From Sphingobium ummariense RL-3 (lineage in GTDB: Bacteria; Pseudomonadota; Alphaproteobacteria; Sphingomonadales; Sphingomonadaceae), in contig NZ_AUWY01000071.1 in the NCBI RefSeq assembly GCF_000447205.1, forward strand, positions 83,424-147,423: a DNA stretch of 64,000 nt, given 5' to 3'. This document shows positions 19,205-28,527 of this stretch, in pieces; within the stretch, counting starts at the first letter, position 1, and every line of letters begins with the position of its first letter. Below the pieces are notes generated by a model. The model ran no database searches, was not told the origin of the DNA, and saw only the letters and a program-made list of their open reading frames with translations. Both the position numbers and the translations under genes were made by a program.

Positions 19205-20859
19205 CGCCCCTGGTTGCGCCAGCGGGTGATGGTGCGGTCGAGGATGTCGTTCTCCCCGCCGGACTGGCGCCACAGTTCGGTGAAGCTCGGATCGCTGGAT
19301 GCGGGGCGCCGGCTCTCCTCCAGATTGTCGAGCGAAACGCGGATCGGCACCGCGACGCCCTCGCCGCAGATGATCGCCTCCCGGTTGCGCAGCGCCGGGA
19401 TCGAATCCAGGAACCCGCGCGCGCCCTCTGGCATCGCCGCCTTGACGAAGGCCTGGTCGCGGTCGTTGTTGAGGCGCATCGAGATGATGGTGCCGCACTG
19501 CGACAGCACGCCTTCGGCCAGGTCCGACGGCCGCTGGGTAATCAGGCCCAGCGAAACGCCATATTTGCGGCCTTCCTTGGCGATCCGTTCCAGGATCTTG
19601 CGCACCGCCTGGCCCGCGCCGCTGGTGGTGCTGGGGATGTAGCGATGCGCCTCCTCGCAGACCAGCAAGATGGGCCGCTGCGGCTCGTCCCGTGCCCAGA
19701 TCGCATAGTCGAACACCAGCCGCGACAGCACCGACACCACGGTCGAGGTGATTTCCGAAGGCATGGCCGACACGTCGATGATCGAGATCGGCTTCCCACC
19801 CGCGGGCAGGCGGAAGATCTTGGCGATGAACTGCTGCATCGAATCCGCCACCAGCATGCCGGAGAACATGAAGGAATAGCGCGGGTCCGCCTTGATCTCG
19901 TCGATCTTGGTCTTCAGGCGCATATAGGGCAGCGAGTTGGTGCCCTTGTCGAGCTTCCCCATCTCGTTCTGCAGGATGTTGGTGAGGTCGGACAGCAGAT
20001 AGGGAATGGGCGAATCCACCGTCAGCCGCCCGATGCTTTCCGCGAGCCGGTTCTTCGAACGGGCGGCGAGCAGGCATTTGGCGAGGATGTCGCAATCGAC
20101 CGTGCGCTCCGATCCTTCGGATGTCACGAAGACCTCGCAATGCTCCTCGAAGTTCATCAACCAGTAGGGCAGGGCAAGATTGTTGATGTCATAGACCGCA
20201 CCGTTCTGGGCGAAGGCGGCGCCATATTCGCCATGCGGGTCGATCATGACGATGTGGCCCTGCGGCGACAGGTCGCAGATGCGATGGAGGATCAGCGCGG
20301 CGCTGGTGGACTTGCCGGTGCCGGTCGATCCCAGCAGCGCGAAGTGCTTGCCCAGCATCGAATCCACATAGAGGGCAGCGCGTGTGTCGGCGGTGGGATA
20401 GACCGTGCCGATCTGCACATGTGCGCGATCGTCGGCGGCGTAAATCTGGTTCATGTCGTGGCTGGAGACCGGATGGATCTCCGTGCCCGGAGTCGGATAG
20501 CGGGTAACGCCGCGGCGAAAGCGGAAGATGCGACCGGTGAGCTTCTCCTCGTCGCCTTCGCCCAGGAAATCGATGTCGGCGATGATGCCCGCGGGGTTCT
20601 GCGCATCCATTGTCATGGCGCGGATCGACGCGATCAGCCAGCTGCCACCGACGCGCATCTTGACCTGGCTGCCGACCTGTCCTGCCATCGCGATGCAGGG
20701 GTCGCTGTCCTGCGCCAGCACATGCAGGCGCGCGGCATCGATCATCACCTTGGAACTGGAACCAGCGATCTGGAACACCATGCCGATGGCCGCGGACGCC
20801 GGAAGGACATGGACCGTCTCACCGGTCGAGAATTGATGCGCCCCCGGCATATGGGTCAT
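19201..20859 (-). CDS. HerA-like (DUF87) DNA-translocase ATPase
   Basis: About 552 residues. The N-terminal HAS-barrel-like region (G-E-T-V-H-V-L-P, residues ~1-140) precedes an FtsK/HerA RecA-fold domain. Walker A is L-L-G-S-T-G-T-G-K-S-T, followed by M-I-D-P-H-G-E-Y. Walker B is I-L-L-V-C-E-E-A-H-R-Y-I, and a sensor-type G-L-I-T-Q-R-P-S-D-L is present. HerA hexamers pump DNA in end resection with NurA, or act in phage defence with Sir2- or DUF4297-type effectors. No NurA, nuclease or effector gene adjoins it, so this is a stand-alone form. ATG 20859 was chosen because GAGG lies 4 nt upstream; a TTG at 20919 is a possible longer start. Confidence 0.9.
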   Translation of the reverse strand: MTHMPGAHQFSTGETVHVLPASAAIGMVFQIAGSSSKVMIDAARLHVLAQDSDPCIAMAGQVGSQVKMRVGGSWLIASIRAMTMDAQNPAGIIADIDFLGEGDEEKLTGRIFRFRRGVTRYPTPGTEIHPVSSHDMNQIYAADDRAHVQIGTVYPTADTRAALYVDSMLGKHFALLGSTGTGKSTSAALILHRICDLSPQGHIVMIDPHGEYGAAFAQNGAVYDINNLALPYWLMNFEEHCEVFVTSEGSERTVDCDILAKCLLAARSKNRLAESIGRLTVDSPIPYLLSDLTNILQNEMGKLDKGTNSLPYMRLKTKIDEIKADPRYSFMFSGMLVADSMQQFIAKIFRLPAGGKPISIIDVSAMPSEITSTVVSVLSRLVFDYAIWARDEPQRPILLVCEEAHRYIPSTTSGAGQAVRKILERIAKEGRKYGVSLGLITQRPSDLAEGVLSQCGTIISMRLNNDRDQAFVKAAMPEGARGFLDSIPALRNREAIICGEGVAVPIRVSLDNLEESRRPASSDPSFTELWRQSGGENDILDRTITRWRNQGR

Positions 20860-21059
20860 GAGCCTCTTCGTCCCCTGTGCCGAACGCAAGTCGGCATGCC
20901 AGCCGGTGATAGGTGCCAATCGTAAAGATAGGCTTAGTCACCCGGTTCGTCGGCTTCGGAAGTCCATGAACTGTTGACTTATTCCGTCGGAACGAAACGC
21001 TGGCAGGAACATGGATCAAGTTCAGGCATTCATCTCCCACACAGACCAGGGATGCCTGC

Positions 21060-22163
21060 TTGTCCAACCTGATCCCGGCTGACCGAGCCCGCCGCTCTGA
21101 CGCCATAGCCATCGCCCGCGTCATCTGCATCCTTGGGGTGGTCTATGTCCATGCCTGGACAGGCATTAACGGCGCGCAACTCGAGACCCTGCGCGGCACG
21201 CCGCAGGAAAGCCTGCGCTGGGTCCTGATGGAGATTTTCGGACGTAGCGCCGTCCCGCTGCTGGGCCTCATCTCCGGATGGCTCGTAAGCGAGTCGTCCC
21301 GCACTCTTGATTGGGGCCGTCATGTCGCGCGCAAGGCGCGCACAATCCTGCTGCCGATGATCCTGTGGAATGCGCTTGCGATCCTGCTCGTTTCCGGCGC
21401 CGCTCGGCTCGCCCACCTCGCCGCGCCCACACCGCAGTCGCTCGGATGGCTGTTCCAAGAGCTGTTCATCGTCTCGCGTAATCCCGACATCAACGTGCAG
21501 ATGCCGTTTCTGCGCGACCTGTTCCTGTGCATGGTCGCCGCACCGCTGCTGGTGCGCTTGCCCAACTGGACGCTGTTGCTGATCATGGCGGCGGCGCTGG
21601 TCGCGCAGGTCATGGGGATCGGGCCGCCGGTGATCATGCGCGCATCGATCGTCTTCTTCTTCACTCTCGGCATCCTCGCGCGGCGGGTCGGGCTGGCGGA
21701 GCGAACGGCAGCGCTGCCATTCCCTGTAGCCGTGATTCCCTTCGCGCTGCTGATGCCGATCCAGCTTTCCTGGTCGCTTCACGCGGGCGCGCCCTCAAGC
21801 GCCGGTGCGGGGCTGCTCGACATGACGGTGCGCGTCGCCGCCGCACTGTGCTTCTGGCGTGTATCTTGGGCCTTGGCGCATAGCCCGGCACGAGGGACGC
21901 TGCTGCGGATAGAGCCCTTCGCCTTCTTCCTCTTCTGTGCGCACCTCATCCTGATCTGGCTCGGCGGGCCAGTGCTGGGCGCTATGTTTGGGGTCTTGGG
22001 ATCGCCGCTTTATCCGCTCTACCTGATCGTACAGCCGGTGCTGGTGCTGATTGCCGTGGTGCTGATCGGCACGGGGCTCGGACGAGCCGCGCCCCCGTTG
22101 GCGCGGTTGCTGAGCGGCGGGCGTCTCAGCCCCAGCCCAAAGATCAAGCCGCTGCCGGCGTGA
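21060..22163 (+). CDS. Acyltransferase 3 family integral membrane protein
   Basis: 367 residues with about ten hydrophobic helices. The N-terminal [16 protein letters not shown] carries the conserved His of acyltransferase-3/OafB-like O-acyltransferases, and [15 protein letters not shown] fits the following loop. Such proteins add acetyl or succinyl groups to exopolysaccharide, LPS or periplasmic glucans. The start appears to be TTG at 21060, with AGGGA about 7 nt upstream; no in-frame ATG is nearby. The gene is divergent from the HerA-like gene with a 200-bp gap. The last 20 bp overlap the convergent oxidoreductase gene. Confidence 0.85.
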   Translation: MSNLIPADRARRSDAIAIARVICILGVVYVHAWTGINGAQLETLRGTPQESLRWVLMEIFGRSAVPLLGLISGWLVSESSRTLDWGRHVARKARTILLPMILWNALAILLVSGAARLAHLAAPTPQSLGWLFQELFIVSRNPDINVQMPFLRDLFLCMVAAPLLVRLPNWTLLLIMAAALVAQVMGIGPPVIMRASIVFFFTLGILARRVGLAERTAALPFPVAVIPFALLMPIQLSWSLHAGAPSSAGAGLLDMTVRVAAALCFWRVSWALAHSPARGTLLRIEPFAFFLFCAHLILIWLGGPVLGAMFGVLGSPLYPLYLIVQPVLVLIAVVLIGTGLGRAAPPLARLLSGGRLSPSPKIKPLPA

Positions 22164-23157
22164 GGACATTGCGCGCGGCAGCAATGGCGATGGCAAAGCT
22201 GCGCTTGCGCGCTTCCGGGTCGTAGATCTGGCCGGTGACGATGATCTCGTCCACTTGGGTACGGCGGAGGAAGACGGAAAGATCGCGCTCGACATCCGCC
22301 TCGGTGCCGATGCTGGAGCAACTCAGGACGTCGGCCAGCATGGTACGCCCCTGAGGCGGCAGGCTGTCGAGATAGCCGGGAACGGGTGGCTGCAGCTTGC
22401 CCGGTTGCCCGGTTCGCAGGCGGATGAAGGCTTGCTGCATCGAAGAGGCCAGGAGCGCAGCTTCCTCCGCCGTATCGGCGGCAAAGACGTTATATCCGGC
22501 CATCACATAGGGTTCGCGCAGTTGCGCAGAGGGACGGAAGTCTCGGCGATAGACGGCAATCGCATCATCGAGTGCAGCCGGCGCGAAATGGGACGCGAAG
22601 GCATAGGGCAGGCCGAGCGCAGCCGCCAGTTGCGCGCCATAAAGGCTGGAACCCAGGATCCAGAGCGGGATATCAGCGCCGGCAGCGGGCGTCGCTTCGA
22701 AGCCAAGGCGTGTGTCGCCGGCAAAATAGGCCTGCAGCTCCATGATATCCCTGGGAAACTGGTCGACGCCGCCATCCAGTGTCCGGCGCATCGCCTGTGC
22801 GACCCGCTGATCCGAACCGGGCGCCCGGCCAAGCCCCAGGTCGACGCGGCCAGGGAAAAGCGCAGCGAGCGTACCAAACTGTTCAGCGATGGCGAGCGGG
22901 GCATGGTTGGGCAGCATGATGCCGCCAGCGCCGATCCGAATGGTGGAAGTCGCATGGCCGATATGGGCCAGCACGACCGACGTGGCGGCCGATGCAATGC
23001 CGGGCATGCCATGATGCTCCGCAACCCAGAAGCGGCGATAGCCGAGCGATTCCGCGTGAGCAGCCAGATCGGCCGCATTGGCGAGGGCTTTGCGTGCGTC
23101 GCTGCCTTCGGCAACGGGCACGAGATCGAGGACGGAGAGCTGAACCATATCCCGCAT
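22144..23157 (-). CDS. LLM-class flavin-dependent oxidoreductase (YhbW-like)
   Basis: 337 residues of the bacterial luciferase-like TIM-barrel family. [10 protein letters not shown] and [10 protein letters not shown] are typical of the YhbW subgroup that uses reduced FMN or F420-like flavin. [14 protein letters not shown] and L-G-L-G-R-A-P-G match the cofactor phosphate site. The physiological substrate is unknown. The initiation site could be ATG 23157 or, nine bases later, ATG 23148 (M-V-Q-L-S-V-L), which agrees better with homologous N-termini. It appears monocistronic. Confidence 0.9.
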   Translation of the reverse strand: MRDMVQLSVLDLVPVAEGSDARKALANAADLAAHAESLGYRRFWVAEHHGMPGIASAATSVVLAHIGHATSTIRIGAGGIMLPNHAPLAIAEQFGTLAALFPGRVDLGLGRAPGSDQRVAQAMRRTLDGGVDQFPRDIMELQAYFAGDTRLGFEATPAAGADIPLWILGSSLYGAQLAAALGLPYAFASHFAPAALDDAIAVYRRDFRPSAQLREPYVMAGYNVFAADTAEEAALLASSMQQAFIRLRTGQPGKLQPPVPGYLDSLPPQGRTMLADVLSCSSIGTEADVERDLSVFLRRTQVDEIIVTGQIYDPEARKRSFAIAIAAARNVLTPAAA

Positions 23158-23200
23158 ATGGGGGTATGATCGGTTTTATTTCAAGACGGAATGCCGCAGC

Positions 23201-23641
23201 TTAGACTGCCCGGCCAAAATCGCCCGCCGGGCTTTCGGTACGCCTGCCGAACGTCCCGGGGCGGCGGGCCACCAGCGGGTTGGCGTCGCGATCCAGCATT
23301 GCCATGGTTTCAGTAAAGCAGGGGCGTAATGCGACCACGGTCTCGATCAGTTCCTCGGGGCTTTCCCGAAATTCGATGCAGCGGCGCGCAACCAACTCGA
23401 TTTCTTCCGCCATCCCGCTCAGGCGATAGGCGCCGAACTGAGCCGACTCGCCCTTCAGCGTATGCGCAGGCGTGACGAGCGCCACGGCGTTGCGGGCGCG
23501 AAAGGCGTCCTCCACCGCCGCGATGGCCTTGGCTCCATCCTCGCGAAAATAGCCCAGAATGCGCAGGAACGACGCGCCCAATTCGGTGCGGGTGCGAGCA
23601 AAATCATTCCAGTTCACCAGTTCGGTATCTTGATGAGACAC
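23201..23641 (-). CDS. Histidine phosphotransfer (Hpt) domain protein
   Basis: About 146 residues. The four-helix Hpt signature is clear in A-H-T-L-K-G-E-S-A-Q-F-G-A, with the phospho-accepting His. Such proteins relay phosphate between hybrid kinases and response regulators in the cytoplasm. No kinase or regulator gene is adjacent, so its partners are elsewhere. The start is taken as GTG 23641 because AGGGAG lies about 8 nt upstream; a GTG at 23650 is also in frame. It follows the TusA-like gene on the same strand after 62 bp. The basic C-terminal tail after the domain has no recognised motif. Confidence 0.8.
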   Translation of the reverse strand: MSHQDTELVNWNDFARTRTELGASFLRILGYFREDGAKAIAAVEDAFRARNAVALVTPAHTLKGESAQFGAYRLSGMAEEIELVARRCIEFRESPEELIETVVALRPCFTETMAMLDRDANPLVARRPGTFGRRTESPAGDFGRAV

Positions 23642-23703
23642 CTGCGACACTCCCTGCCTTGCTCGAGCAGGATAAGCGCCGCGCGTAAATAGAGCGTAAA
23701 TGC

Positions 23704-23928
23704 CTACTCGGCCAAGTCGTGCCTGCGAAGTTGGAAATGTTGTGTGCCGAGCGCCTCGAACGACCACCCTCGCTGCCGGGCAAGCGCCTGCAGTTCGCGA
23801 CCTGCGATCGGGTCGTCGGCTTCTATGGTCATTACTGCCGCCTCACGCATGGTCCGCGCCGCACGCAACGCAGGCCAGGGGCATTTCATCCCGCGCGCAT
23901 CGATATGAACCGGTTCATTTGTTGGCAT
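23704..23928 (-). CDS. TusA-like sulfurtransferase family protein
   Basis: 74-residue SirA/TusA-fold protein. [17 protein letters not shown] has the family C-P-x-P motif with the reactive cysteine at residue 16. TusA-like proteins carry persulfide sulfur for tRNA thiolation, molybdopterin or sulfur oxidation; the specific pathway is not evident. The ATG lies inside the der 3' end, with a 14-bp overlap and no separate ribosome site, so translation is probably coupled to der. This makes it the tail of the yfgM-bamB-der unit. Confidence 0.88.
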   Translation of the reverse strand: MPTNEPVHIDARGMKCPWPALRAARTMREAAVMTIEADDPIAGRELQALARQRGWSFEALGTQHFQLRRHDLAE

Positions 23929-25279
23929 AGGGATTTTTGGCGCTGCGCAGGGTGAGGCGTACAGGCACGGCCCCGAAACCCAGTTCCCTGCGGATGCCGT
24001 TCACCAGATAGCGGCGATAGCTTTCAGGAAGTTCGTCCAGCCGGGTACCGAACAGCACGAAGGTCGGCGGGCGGGTCTTGTTCTGGGTGATATAGCGCAG
24101 CTTGATCCGCTTGCCACCGGGCGCTGGGGGGGGATTGGCCTCCAACGCGCGCTCGAACCAGCGATTGAGGATACCGGTGGAAACGCGCTGCGACCAGGCG
24201 GTCCGGGTTTCGAAAGCGACGCGGATCAGGTCGTCCAGACCCTTCCCGGTGGCGCCGGAGACGGTCATGATCGGCACGCCGCGCACCTGCGCCAGCCCGT
24301 CCGACAGCGCCTGCTTGATCCCCTGATAGAGCGCCGAGCCGTTTTCCACGGTGTCCCATTTGTTGAGGCCGATGACGAGCGCGCGACCTTCCTCCAGCAC
24401 CTTGTCGGCAATGCGCAGATCCTGCGCCTCCAGCCCGCGCGTGGCATCGAGCAGCAGCACGACCACCTCGGCAAAGTTCACGGCGTTCAGGCCGTCCGAA
24501 ACCGCCAGCTTTTCCAGCTTGTCCTGCACCTTGGCCCGCTTGCGCATGCCGGCGGTGTCGATCAGGCGGACGGGACGGTCGTTGCCGTCGGGATCGGTCC
24601 AGGTCCAGTCAACCGCGATGCTGTCCCGCGTGATGCCGGCTTCCGGTCCGGTCAGCAGGCGGTTCTCGCCCAGCAGGCGATTGATGAGGGTCGACTTGCC
24701 TGCATTGGGGCGGCCGACGATGGCGAGCTTGAGCGGCGCGCTTTCGCTGTCCTCCTCCGTCTCGGGCTCCTCTTCTTCCTCCTCGCGGTCGATATGGGGG
24801 AGGAGCGCCTGGAACAGATCGGCAAGGCCTTGACCATGTTCCGCGGAGAAGGGGACGGGTTCTCCCAGGCCTAGGCTGAACGCTTCCATGACGCCGTCGT
24901 CGCCCGCCCTGCCTTCCGCCTTGTTGGCTAGCAGTACAACCGGAATGTCGCCGCTGCGCAGCCAACGGGCGATTTCCTCGTCCAGCGGCGTGATGCCGGC
25001 ACGGGAGTCGATCACGAAGAGAGCGACATCGGCCGAATCCACTGCCGCTTCGGTCTGGAGCCGCATACGGCCGGGGAGGGACTGGGCATCCTCATCTTCA
25101 TAGCCCGCCGTATCGATGATCGTGAAGTCGAGCCCAAGCAAATGAGCCTCCCCCTCGCGCCGATCGCGCGTGACTCCTGGTTGGTCGTCGACGAGGGCCA
25201 GCTTCTTGCCGACCAGGCGGTTGAAGAGGGTGGACTTGCCGACATTGGGCCGCCCGACAATGGCAACAGTGGGCAGCAT
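23915..25279 (-). CDS. der: GTPase Der (EngA), ribosome assembly
   Basis: 454 residues with two tandem Era-like GTPase domains and a C-terminal KH-like domain, required for 50S subunit maturation. Domain 1 has [13 protein letters not shown] and N-K-A-E. An acidic linker [12 protein letters not shown] follows. Domain 2 has [16 protein letters not shown] and N-K-W-D. The start M-L-P-T-V-A-I-V at 25279 fits the family; an upstream in-frame ATG would read through the inverted repeat. AAGGA lies 11 nt upstream. It is preceded by bamB in the classic bamB-der order. Confidence 0.96.
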   Translation of the reverse strand: MLPTVAIVGRPNVGKSTLFNRLVGKKLALVDDQPGVTRDRREGEAHLLGLDFTIIDTAGYEDEDAQSLPGRMRLQTEAAVDSADVALFVIDSRAGITPLDEEIARWLRSGDIPVVLLANKAEGRAGDDGVMEAFSLGLGEPVPFSAEHGQGLADLFQALLPHIDREEEEEEPETEEDSESAPLKLAIVGRPNAGKSTLINRLLGENRLLTGPEAGITRDSIAVDWTWTDPDGNDRPVRLIDTAGMRKRAKVQDKLEKLAVSDGLNAVNFAEVVVLLLDATRGLEAQDLRIADKVLEEGRALVIGLNKWDTVENGSALYQGIKQALSDGLAQVRGVPIMTVSGATGKGLDDLIRVAFETRTAWSQRVSTGILNRWFERALEANPPPAPGGKRIKLRYITQNKTRPPTFVLFGTRLDELPESYRRYLVNGIRRELGFGAVPVRLTLRSAKNPYANK

Positions 25280-25314
25280 GGTGGCCCATATCCTTCTTGA
25301 AAAACGAAATGCGC

Positions 25315-25376
25315 GCTCCTGCGAAGGCGGGAGCCCAGTCCGGCGGCCGGAACCAGGCTCCCGCCTTCGCAGGAGC
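25315..25376. repeat. Paired inverted REP-like element (REPIN-type), 21-bp perfect arms
   Basis: Arm 1 is 25315-25335, starting GCTCCTGCGAAGGCGGGAG. Arm 2 is 25356-25376 and is its exact reverse complement over all 21 bp; a 20-bp spacer contains CCGGCGGCCGG. Each arm has the GCGAAGGC core seen at 4654. It lies between the bamB stop and the der start, so the mRNA would fold into a long hairpin between the two genes. Confidence 0.9.
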
Positions 25377-25397
25377 ATCCGCTTGCTTGATCCGCTT

Positions 25398-26747
25398 TTA
25401 CCGCAGCGCGGTCAACCGGCCGTCATCGGCCAGGATGTAAAGCGTATTGTTCGCGACCACCGGGGAAAGCGACATGGACTTGTCCATATCGACCTGCGCC
25501 TGGATCGCCCCCGTCCCCGGATCGACATAATTGAGGTCGCCATGGGTCGAAACCAGGATCAGGCGTCCACCCGCCAGTACTGGACCGGTCCAGCGGATGG
25601 CGTTGGTTTTCTTCTTTTCCTTCTCCCAGCGGCGCAGCTGACTGATCCAGCGGATGCGTCCGGTGGCGCGGGCGACGCAGAGCAGCTTGGCGTCGCTGGT
25701 GACGGCGAACACCCATTCGCCCGCAACCCAAGGGGTGGAAATGCCGGCGATGTTGATTTCCCACAGGCGCTGGCCGCTGGTCAGCTCATAGGATGCCATG
25801 CGGCCGCCCTGGCCGATCGCGAAGACGCGGCCGCGGTCGATCACCGGATCGGCATCAATATCGGTCAGCGTGGCGACGGCGGTGGAGATGCTGGTGCGCG
25901 ACAGCGCGTCGCCCCACAGGGTACGGCCATTCTCATAGCGATAAGCCGTCAGCTCGCCCGAACTGTAGCCCGCGATCACCGTGCCCTGGGCGGCGGCGGG
26001 GGCCGCCACGCCGAAAATGCCCGTGGTCTGCAAAGTGCCGCTGTCGGTCCAGAGCACTTCGCCATCCGTCTGGTTGAGCGCGAAGATCTGATTGTCCTGG
26101 CCCATCACGTAAACATGGCCGTTCGCCAATGTCGGCGCACCACGCAGCGGGCCGCCGGGGCGCTTCTTCCACAGGATATTGCCGCTGCTCGCATCGATCG
26201 CGGCGACGTCGCCGATGCCGGTGCTCGCGAACAGCTTGCCGTCCAGGATACTGACGCCGCCGCCGAACAGCGCCCGGCCATTCCCCTCCGCCGGAAGGGA
26301 GGTCTGCCACAGCTTGGACCCGCTATTGGCGTCGAACGCAATGACATGGGCGCCGGCATCGATCACGTACAGCTTGCCCCCCGCGATTACGGGAGCCGAA
26401 GCGAGGCGGGCCTGCGGCTTGCTGCCTTCGATCGAGCTGGTCCAAACAGTCTTGGGCGACGCACCGAACGCCAGATGCCCCATCGCCTTGGAAGGATCTC
26501 CTCCCGGCTGCGACCATTGGTCGTTCACATAGGCCTCAGGCAAGCTGACCGGTACGTCGGCAAGGGTTGGATCGACTTCGATCCCCTGCTCGTTCGAGAG
26601 GATCGAGACGCGCTTGCCGACAACCGGCGTCTTGGGTCCACCCTTCTTCCCGCCCACAATGCCGCAGCCGGCCAGCAGAGCCACCATCGCCACGGCCGCC
26701 ATGGTACGGCGGATCGGCATCCTCATCTTCATGCTGTGCAATGCCAT
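25398..26747 (-). CDS. bamB: Outer membrane assembly lipoprotein BamB (PQQ-like beta-propeller)
   Basis: 449 residues. The lipoprotein signal M-V-A-L-L-A-G-C-G has its lipidated Cys near residue 28. It is followed by an eight-bladed PQQ-type beta-propeller with recurring G-x-L-Y/F-A-x-D/N and L-W-x-x-x blocks. BamB scaffolds BamA during outer-membrane protein insertion in the periplasm. The start at 26747 (M-A-L-H-S-M-K-M) lies 10 bp after the upstream gene's stop; an internal ATG at 26732 (M-K-M-R-M-P) is equally possible. Neighbours YfgM-like and Der match the conserved yfgM-bamB-der gene order. Confidence 0.94.
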   Translation of the reverse strand: MALHSMKMRMPIRRTMAAVAMVALLAGCGIVGGKKGGPKTPVVGKRVSILSNEQGIEVDPTLADVPVSLPEAYVNDQWSQPGGDPSKAMGHLAFGASPKTVWTSSIEGSKPQARLASAPVIAGGKLYVIDAGAHVIAFDANSGSKLWQTSLPAEGNGRALFGGGVSILDGKLFASTGIGDVAAIDASSGNILWKKRPGGPLRGAPTLANGHVYVMGQDNQIFALNQTDGEVLWTDSGTLQTTGIFGVAAPAAAQGTVIAGYSSGELTAYRYENGRTLWGDALSRTSISTAVATLTDIDADPVIDRGRVFAIGQGGRMASYELTSGQRLWEINIAGISTPWVAGEWVFAVTSDAKLLCVARATGRIRWISQLRRWEKEKKKTNAIRWTGPVLAGGRLILVSTHGDLNYVDPGTGAIQAQVDMDKSMSLSPVVANNTLYILADDGRLTALR

Positions 26748-26757
26748 GCGCTTCACT

Positions 26758-27456
26758 TCATCCCTGTCCAGGCTCGGCCGGCGTTTCGACGGCGTCGATC
26801 CCCAATAGCCCGGCCATCTGTCGCGCGCGTGAACGGATCGAGTCGGGTACGGTCTTGTCCTTGGCCATGGCGGCAAACATCGGACCCGCAAGATCGGGCT
26901 TGCCCATCTTCATATAGGCGATCGCCACCAACTCCCCGGCGCTGCCGAACCACGGTGCCCCTTCCACCGCCAGCGGCTTCAGCCGGTCAACGATCTGCTG
27001 GGGCTTCAGGCTTTCGAACTCCAGCGCTGTCTGGCGGATCAGCGCCAGGTCGCGATAGGGCTGGTCCAGCGAATTGTCCGCCGCGATCGCCTGATAGGCG
27101 GCGATGGCGGCCTTGCTGTCGCCCTTGCGCGCGGCGATGCCCGCCTTCAGCATCAGCGCGCCGGCGCGATAGCCGGGCTGGCTTGCCTGGGTAAGCGCGT
27201 CGAGCTGCTTGGCGTCCGGCGTGCCGCCTCGGGTTGCGGTCGACAGCAGCGCGTCCATCTGTTCGGACACGGCTTCCGACTGGGTGCGGCTGTGCTGCTG
27301 CCAGTAAAGCCAGCCGGCAAAAAGGATCAGGCCGAGGACCACGGCGACCACCAGCCAGCGGCCATAGCGCTGCCAGAAGGTCAGCATCCGGTCCTGGCGG
27401 ACGGCCTCGTCGACCTCGCGCATGAAGGCTTCGCTGTTTTGCGGCGTCAGGGCCAC
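26758..27456 (-). CDS. YfgM-like tetratricopeptide membrane protein
   Basis: 232 residues. The N-terminal cytoplasmic stretch has F-W-Q-R-Y-G-R-W, then a single transmembrane helix at about residues 33-52 (W-L-V-V-A-V-V-L-G-L-I-L-F-A-G-W). A periplasmic TPR-like domain with A-K-A-A-I-A-A-Y-Q-A-I-A-type repeats follows. E. coli YfgM associates with SecYEG and PpiD and with periplasmic chaperones. The start is GTG 27456 with GGAG 7 nt upstream. It heads the yfgM-bamB-der-tusA-like run. Confidence 0.9.
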   Translation of the reverse strand: MALTPQNSEAFMREVDEAVRQDRMLTFWQRYGRWLVVAVVLGLILFAGWLYWQQHSRTQSEAVSEQMDALLSTATRGGTPDAKQLDALTQASQPGYRAGALMLKAGIAARKGDSKAAIAAYQAIAADNSLDQPYRDLALIRQTALEFESLKPQQIVDRLKPLAVEGAPWFGSAGELVAIAYMKMGKPDLAGPMFAAMAKDKTVPDSIRSRARQMAGLLGIDAVETPAEPGQG

Positions 27457-27530
27457 GGGAATCTCCAGAAATACATCAGCAACGGCACGCGGAAGGCGCG
27501 ATCATTAGCGGCGCTGTTGGTCCGCGCAAA

Positions 27531-28403
27531 TCACTTTTTGGGGCGGTAGACCTGATCTTCGGTCGGAAAGCTGCGGTCGCGCACCTCGGCGGCGTATCGG
27601 GCGGCCGCTCCATCGATGGTTTCCGCAATATTTTCATAGCGCTTCACGAAGCGGGGCACGCGGTCGAACATGCCCAGCATATCTTCGGTGACGAGCACCT
27701 GTCCGTCGCATCGGGCCGAGGCGCCGATGCCGATGACCGGTATGTCGACACTTTCGGTAACCGCCACGGCCAGTTCCTCCATCACGCCTTCCAGCACGAG
27801 GGCGAAGGCGCCCGCTTCGGCGACGGCACGCGCATCGCCCAGGATCTTGGCATGTTCCTGCTGGCTTTTGCCGCGCGCGCCATAGCCGCCCAGCGCATTC
27901 ACCGCCTGCGGCGTCAGGCCGACATGCGCCATGACCGGAATACCGCGGGCGGCGAGGAAGGCGATGGTTTCCGCCATCGCCTGTCCGCCCTCCAGCTTGA
28001 CGCCCGCGCAACCGGTTTCCGCCATCACCCGGCTGGCGCTGGCGAAAGCGACCTGGGGCGAGGCTTCGTAGCTGCCGAAGGGCATGTCGACGAGAACCAG
28101 GCTGTGATAGCTGCCGCGCACCACTGCGGCGCCGTGCGCGATCATCATGTCCAAGGTGACAGCAAGGGTGGAGGGAAGTCCGTAAATGACCTGCCCCAGC
28201 GAATCGCCCACCAGCAGCATGTCGCAATGCGGGTCCAGGATCTGCGCCTGTCGCGCCGTATAGGCGGTCAGCATCACCAGCGGTTCCTCGGTCTTTCCCT
28301 CGAACTTGCGGCGCTGGATGGCGGGGACGGTCAGGCGCTTCATCGGCGCCGGAGTGGGGTTGGCACGGCTGGTCGACGTGTCGAGCGTGAAGGTCGTGGA
28401 CAT
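27531..28403 (-). CDS. panB: 3-methyl-2-oxobutanoate hydroxymethyltransferase
   Basis: 290 residues, ketopantoate hydroxymethyltransferase. It uses methylene-tetrahydrofolate to convert 2-oxoisovalerate to ketopantoate in pantothenate/CoA synthesis. [23 protein letters not shown] and the catalytic-region [14 protein letters not shown] are characteristic (the metal-binding Asp is in G-D-S). AGAGG lies 9 nt before the ATG. The N-terminal approximately 20 residues are an extension rich in Thr/Ser/Pro before M-K-R-L-T. panC is not adjacent. Confidence 0.95.
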   Translation of the reverse strand: MSTTFTLDTSTSRANPTPAPMKRLTVPAIQRRKFEGKTEEPLVMLTAYTARQAQILDPHCDMLLVGDSLGQVIYGLPSTLAVTLDMMIAHGAAVVRGSYHSLVLVDMPFGSYEASPQVAFASASRVMAETGCAGVKLEGGQAMAETIAFLAARGIPVMAHVGLTPQAVNALGGYGARGKSQQEHAKILGDARAVAEAGAFALVLEGVMEELAVAVTESVDIPVIGIGASARCDGQVLVTEDMLGMFDRVPRFVKRYENIAETIDGAAARYAAEVRDRSFPTEDQVYRPKK

Positions 28404-28447
28404 GGATGGCCTCTAACCCAGCGCAAGCCAGGTAGCAAATGCCGGAG

Positions 28448-28481
28448 GAGCGGGAGCGGCCCCGAAGGACAGCTCCCGCTC
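28448..28481 (-). terminator. Inverted repeat downstream of the TonB-receptor gene region
   Basis: GAGCGGGAGC (28448-28457) and GCTCCCGCTC (28472-28481) are perfect complements over a 14-nt loop, located between the TonB-receptor stop and panB. No U-tract follows. It is plausibly the receptor transcript end, or another GC-rich palindrome of the dispersed class. Confidence 0.45.
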
Positions 28482-28527
28482 GATGGTGGGGCGCAGAGGG
28501 GGGGAGGGCGCGCCCCGGGGTGACCGG

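Noticed and set aside
21011..21082. 23-codon leader ORF overlapping the acyltransferase start
   Set aside because: AGGA lies too close to its ATG; no attenuator structure and nothing to suggest a leader peptide.
28448..28481. Second REPIN of the 25315 family
   Set aside because: Shares only a short G-G-G-A-G-C/GCTCCC theme; the arms are just 10 bp and the core GCGAAGGC is absent.
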